Assembly: GCF_020536995.1 (NCBI RefSeq)
Contig: NC_068359.1
Coordinates: 63,943,004 to 64,007,003 of the forward strand
DNA: 64,000 nucleotides
Source: Dreissena polymorpha
Taxonomy: Eukaryota; Mollusca; Bivalvia; Myida; Dreissenidae
Direction of reading: 5' to 3'
Shown one piece after another: positions 60,380 to 64,000 of the stretch. The position numbers and the translations under genes are program-made. The notes under the pieces are model-generated. The model was not told the origin of the DNA and ran no database searches. It was given only the letters and a program-made list of their open reading frames with translations. The stretch's first letter is position 1; each line of letters starts with the position of its first letter.

Positions 60380-60646
60380 TTCCGGGCTTCATGAACGAGT
60401 AAAAGAAAAAAGTCCAGACCGCCTCCTCACATCAGAGAACTCTATCGCGGCGACAGGACGCCACCTCTCGGTCCGATATCACTTTTCTCTCCAGCGCTCA
60501 GACAATACTGCTAGTGAAAGTCCGCGGCGCAAGTGTCGTTGAAACTCGCTATGAAGCACTTGTTTAACTCACTTACGTCGGTTCCACTTTCACTAAGTCC
60601 ATCTTCATCTGAGTCCGTAAACGTGACGACCTTTCTTCCCTGCCTC
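60380..60646 (-). pseudogene. RASSF-like gene, C-terminal fossil
   Basis: The minus strand reads VVTFTDSDEDGLSESGTDVS then ELNKCFIASFNDTCAADF before a stop. It aligns with VTCLDSEEDGLSDSGSDVSE and LNKCFVADFNHTCNADFN of the intact gene. Downstream DNA to about 60,380 matches the intact gene's 3' flank (gatgtgagga...cgttcatgaagc-like). The N-terminal domain is absent. Confidence 0.8.
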
Positions 60647-60659
60647 ATTTTGTCATTTT

Positions 60660-61000
60660 TTGTTTATTGTTTATTGTTATTGTAACCAATAAATGTGCCA
60701 CAAGTTATAAGTTGTTTTTATATTAATTTTTTATTCTTGTTTTATTTTTTGCTTTCCGAACTTCGTGTAATAAAGATGACCTTTATGAACTAACAAGAAC
60801 TTGATCGACAATAAGGAACAAGTCGTGGAAGTAAAAATGTTGAAGCTTAAAAGTTGGAACATCTGAGGGCAAGACGGACAGACAAACAGACGAACAGACG
60901 TCCTTTATGTATTGAGTATGACCCCATTTACTTCACAAGTAAGGATAGTATACAAATTAAAGAAATCGAATTGAGAAATACTTGAAAATCAATTTGTTAA
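60660..61000. repeat. Interspersed repeat end with (GACAGACAAACA)-type tract
   Basis: The run aagaacttgatcgacaataa ... gacggacagacaaacagacg ... atgaccccatttacttcac has the style of molluscan interspersed repeat 3' ends. No gene seen. Confidence 0.45.
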
Positions 61001-61069
61001 TACTTATATTTTCCCATTAATTTCTTTTTAAATTCAGCAGACCAATAAATTATCTTGTCATAATATGGT

Positions 61070-61576
61070 ATAAATTTTAATACCAAATTAATAAATAAAG
61101 ATCTTTTTCATAAATCAATACATGTTTATTTCATGCTGAATGAAAAAATCGCGAATAATTAATTGTCTCACTATCCTAACTATGGACTTCTTTTTCATAT
61201 TTCGAATTTAAATGAGATATTTAGTTTAGAAACATGACATATCGGCAATAAAAATCATACCAATCTTCAAAGCTAAAGATAAATAGCTGTATATTTTAAC
61301 AATACATTTAAAGTCACAAATCCGTATTAACTCAACAAATTGAATGTTGAAATATTTACCTCATAAATTGCTTTTTTTTAGTTTTCATAACGTTGGTGTC
61401 TTGTCGCCATGGGCAACAATGATAATCTTGTTACAAATTCAGGGTACATGTATTTTAAATCTCATTCTGTGCTCAGCGTTCCATTATCCACCATTGTGTG
61501 TTCCAGGTTATCATTCCAAATCAATGACGTTGTCATTTAGAAATTAAAGAGAAAACAACAAGTTATTTCAATGAAG
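61070..61576. repeat. Direct repeat, copy 2 (with 59,840-60,349)
   Basis: Same order of landmarks as copy 1, with scattered substitutions and small indels. Confidence 0.9.
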
Positions 61577-61661
61577 TATACGCATATGAAAACCTTTTCA
61601 GAACGTTCTTCGACGGATCAGTAAATTAATCAAATAAGAGTAACTTTCACGGAGAGACAAA

Positions 61662-61932
61662 AAAAAGTCAGTGATTTAGTCCACATACAGCTTGTAGATT
61701 AATATTCGCGGTATTTCTTTTTCTCAGCTTTATATCCCTTACATTTTTCACAAATTGTTATGTCGCATCTGATTAAAGTAACATTATAACTAAAAATCAA
61801 CGCAAAGTTCGTACAATTGTTCGTAAAATAAACTCAACCAATTAAAAATCAGTGTTCCTTATGGTAATTGCCGAAATTTCAACGCCAGATGTGGTCTGGT
61901 TAAATTGATGTTTGTAGATACAAAATGCTCGT
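61662..61932. mobile_element. Half of a palindromic MITE, inverted relative to 63,708-63,983
   Basis: cagtgatttagtccacatac ... attcgcggtatttctttttc ... gttatgtcgcatctgattaa ... atacaaaatgctcgt is the reverse complement of 63,708-63,983 with few mismatches. Only one half of the palindrome is present here. Confidence 0.85.
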
Positions 61933-62310
61933 ATTCACCAACCAATCTTAGACCTGAGTCTTAAAAAAAATAGTTTTGAGACTGTTTTGGTCTAATAGTA
62001 TTAAACCGTTGAGTAAGACATCAATTGTTTACTTGTAAAAATTAAACTACATAATTAAGAACATTTGTTTAATAAGAAAAAACTTAAGTCTGTATGTAAA
62101 AGCTCATTATCTTGGTTCGAAGTATATTTTATTTCGGAGACACAGAACGGGTTTGCGAATAAAGACACATGCATCTTTGTCGCATATTCACAGATTACGG
62201 TGAAAACTATATCAACTCTACAGATCAAAATTGTCTTGTGTCTTATTTCAGAATTAATAATGGTTAAAATGAATTACACAATTTAAATTGTCGAGTGAAC
62301 AGTTACCGGT

Positions 62311-62521
62311 AGTTTAAACCTTTTTTTGCTCGATTGCTTAGAAAGCCTAAGGCTTGTTTAAAACGATCTCGAGTCCGTTTCCTGAGACTAGAACAAGTAC
62401 TTGATGTCTATGGGTTAGATCTAAGAAACGCTACCACAGTGGAGATCGAACCCATTACCTCTTTGTCGCTGGGCGGACAACATATTCACTATATCCACCA
62501 TATCTACTACGCCATGTCGAG
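62311..62521 (-). mobile_element. tRNA-derived SINE, copy 3
   Basis: The reverse strand carries the same head (gcgtagtagatat ... cccagcgacaaagagg), B-box-like GGTTCGATCTCC (near 62,442-62,453), and body agtacttgttctag/ggaaacggactcgag to gctttctaagcaatcgagc. More diverged than the two arm copies. Confidence 0.65.
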
Positions 62522-62584
62522 TTAAAAGATAGAACAATACATTTTAATGTGATTTAAAATCATTATTATTATTGTATTGCTATA

Positions 62585-62672
62585 TATATATTAGTATTAG
62601 TATTAGTATTATTAGTATTTTTATTATTATGAGTTTTATTAGTATTATTCGTATTATTCGTATTTTTATTAT
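62585..62672. repeat. ATT/AGT trinucleotide-rich simple repeat
   Basis: Runs of tattag, tattat and ttcgtatt in loose tandem array. Confidence 0.85.
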
Positions 62673-62699
62673 AGTTACGATAATATGTTTTAATGTATA

Positions 62700-63398
62700 G
62701 ACACAACACGAAAAATTGAGACCAGCACAGAACAAAGCAAGCCTTAATTATTTCTAGGTTTATATAAATTTGGTCACAAATGTCAATTACATGTTAAATA
62801 ATTTAAGTTGATTTTGTTATGTTTTTGAAAACGCAAACGTTGCGCATGTTAAAAGTTTTATTAGCGGGTTTAATTGTAGACTGGTTGACAATTTAAAACA
62901 AGAGTGGTATGGTGAATTGAGTAACAGCTCTGTATTGGATATGTATAAAGTATTTAATACGTCTTTGTAATATGATGCATTTTTAGACTTACTTTCTTAA
63001 CCAGCGCTCATTTTTGTAAGATTATGAGTATCTGCTCACCCATTAAGAATTAAAAATTGGCAGATATGATCAGAATAATATTCCACACAATGAACGTTAT
63101 TGTTTATGATGCAATGAGTTTGATTAAGAAGACGAATACCGGTTTATATGTATATTTTGTTACTATTACTTAAGACAAAAATTAATAAGCCGTATATTTG
63201 ATACTAACCCATCTGTATATAAACCCTTTTCCACTAAGATAAGTATTTTTACGTATGTGTAGTCCCTATGAAAGTTACATTTAATTCAAGACCTTTCTTA
63301 CTAGATTCAAGTTGTTAAGGATTCATTTCCAACCTTTAGATACTGATGAGCAGCAAATAGCATAAAACCTGTTCTGGTTTTATACTGTTTGCACATTG
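62700..63398. other. AT-rich stretch, no gene seen
   Basis: No coding exon, RNA gene or repeat partner recognised. Confidence 0.4.
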
Positions 63399-63399
63399 A

Positions 63400-63983
63400 A
63401 GTCTCTATAACGCTCAAAATCAACGAACATGTCGTTAAGTATTTCTTAAAATAAAGTTAACACATAAACAGTCAGTGTTTCTTATAGCTTTAGCTACAAT
63501 TTCAACGCTATATGTGGTATGATTACATAGATTTTTGTAGATAAAAAATGCTCGTTTGTATTTTTTTGTGACAACAGTAATTTCATTTTAATTTCCCGCG
63601 AATATATCTATTCATACGATACACGAACACCATGCTAGTGTTCATGTGTCGCATTAATATATATCGTTGCGGGAAATCAAAATGGAATTAAATATGCAAA
63701 ACAATAATAAAAACGAGCATTTTGTATGTACAAACATCTATTTAACCAGACAACATCTGGAGTTGAAATTTCGACAATTGTCATAAGGAACACTGATTTT
63801 TAATTGTTTAAGTTTAATTTACGAACAATTGTACGAAATTTGCGTTGATTTTGAGTAATAATGTTACTTTAATCAGATGCGACATAACAATTTTTGAAAA
63901 AGGTTAGTGATATAAAGTTGAGAAAAAGAAATACCGCGAATATTAATCTCCAAGCTGTGTGTGGACTAAATCACTGGCTTTTT
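63400..63983. mobile_element. Palindromic MITE-like element, copy 2 (reaches window end)
   Basis: Matches 5808-6238 from gtctctataacgctcaaaat to ttttgagtaataatgttact and is itself a fold-back, with its centre near 63,630. The outer part 63,876-63,983 matches the inverse of 61,662-61,770, so the full element is probably larger than copy 1. No coding capacity. Confidence 0.8.
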
Positions 63984-64000
63984 TTGTAAAAAAAGCTCTG

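Overview
The window looks like genomic DNA of a bivalve mollusc, probably a heterodont clam or mussel of the Dreissena/Mya/Mercenaria kind. The evidence is indirect. It is AT-rich and gene-poor, with short exons and introns. It is crowded with repeats I recall from such genomes: elements beginning CAAGAGCACCGC, blocks containing tgacctttgacctagtgacc, and a palindromic element carrying GTCGTCCCTGATTAGCCTG. No prokaryotic operon, rRNA, CRISPR array or LTR retroelement was seen. All family names come from reading the sequence, not from searches.

Layout. 1-4.8 kb: a degraded copy (about 945-3905) of a duplicated block that carries a truncated tRNA-Tyr and one exon of an ARF-family GTPase. 5-8 kb: palindromic, MITE-like repeats. 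8.5-10.2 kb: two exons resembling the ectodomain of a molluscan Methuselah-like receptor, with one in-frame stop and a 246-bp tandem duplication. 11-13.3 kb: G-rich DNA and tandem repeats. 13.6-17.6 kb, minus strand: six exons of a large uncharacterised metazoan protein family, apparently broken and truncated. 18.06-22.18 kb: a nearly full-length, decayed L1/Tx1-type LINE. 24.3-27.5 kb: nested fold-back repeats around a GC-rich mirror minisatellite. 27.8-28.1 kb: a fossil of a RASSF-like gene.

The main structure is an inverted repeat covering about 29.5-46.9 kb. The left arm is about 29,500-35,272 and the right arm about 38,113-46,933, with a 2.8-kb spacer. Both arms hold remains of the same ARF-family gene, but they have lost different exons. 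Only the right arm keeps tRNA-Tyr(GTA), amplified there to three intron-containing genes in roughly 1-kb tandem units. The spacer holds RASSF-like flanking DNA, a RASSF-like C-terminal fossil and a LINE 3' end whose empty site is visible near 59.7 kb.

48-53.8 kb: two candidate short exons, a 2.08-kb non-autonomous DNA transposon with TIRs and a 5-bp target duplication, and two further MITE-like elements. 55.9-60.7 kb: a RASSF-like cluster with one intact 262-codon gene (minus strand, 55,964-56,752), a head-to-head broken copy (57,852-58,412) and another C-terminal fossil. 59.8-64 kb: direct and inverted repeats, a SINE and a palindromic MITE.

The genes do not form a pathway. The common thread is duplication and decay of a locus holding ARF-like, tRNA-Tyr and RASSF-like units, copied in direct and inverted orientation. 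The best-supported functional genes are two or three tRNA-Tyr genes and the RASSF-like ORF.
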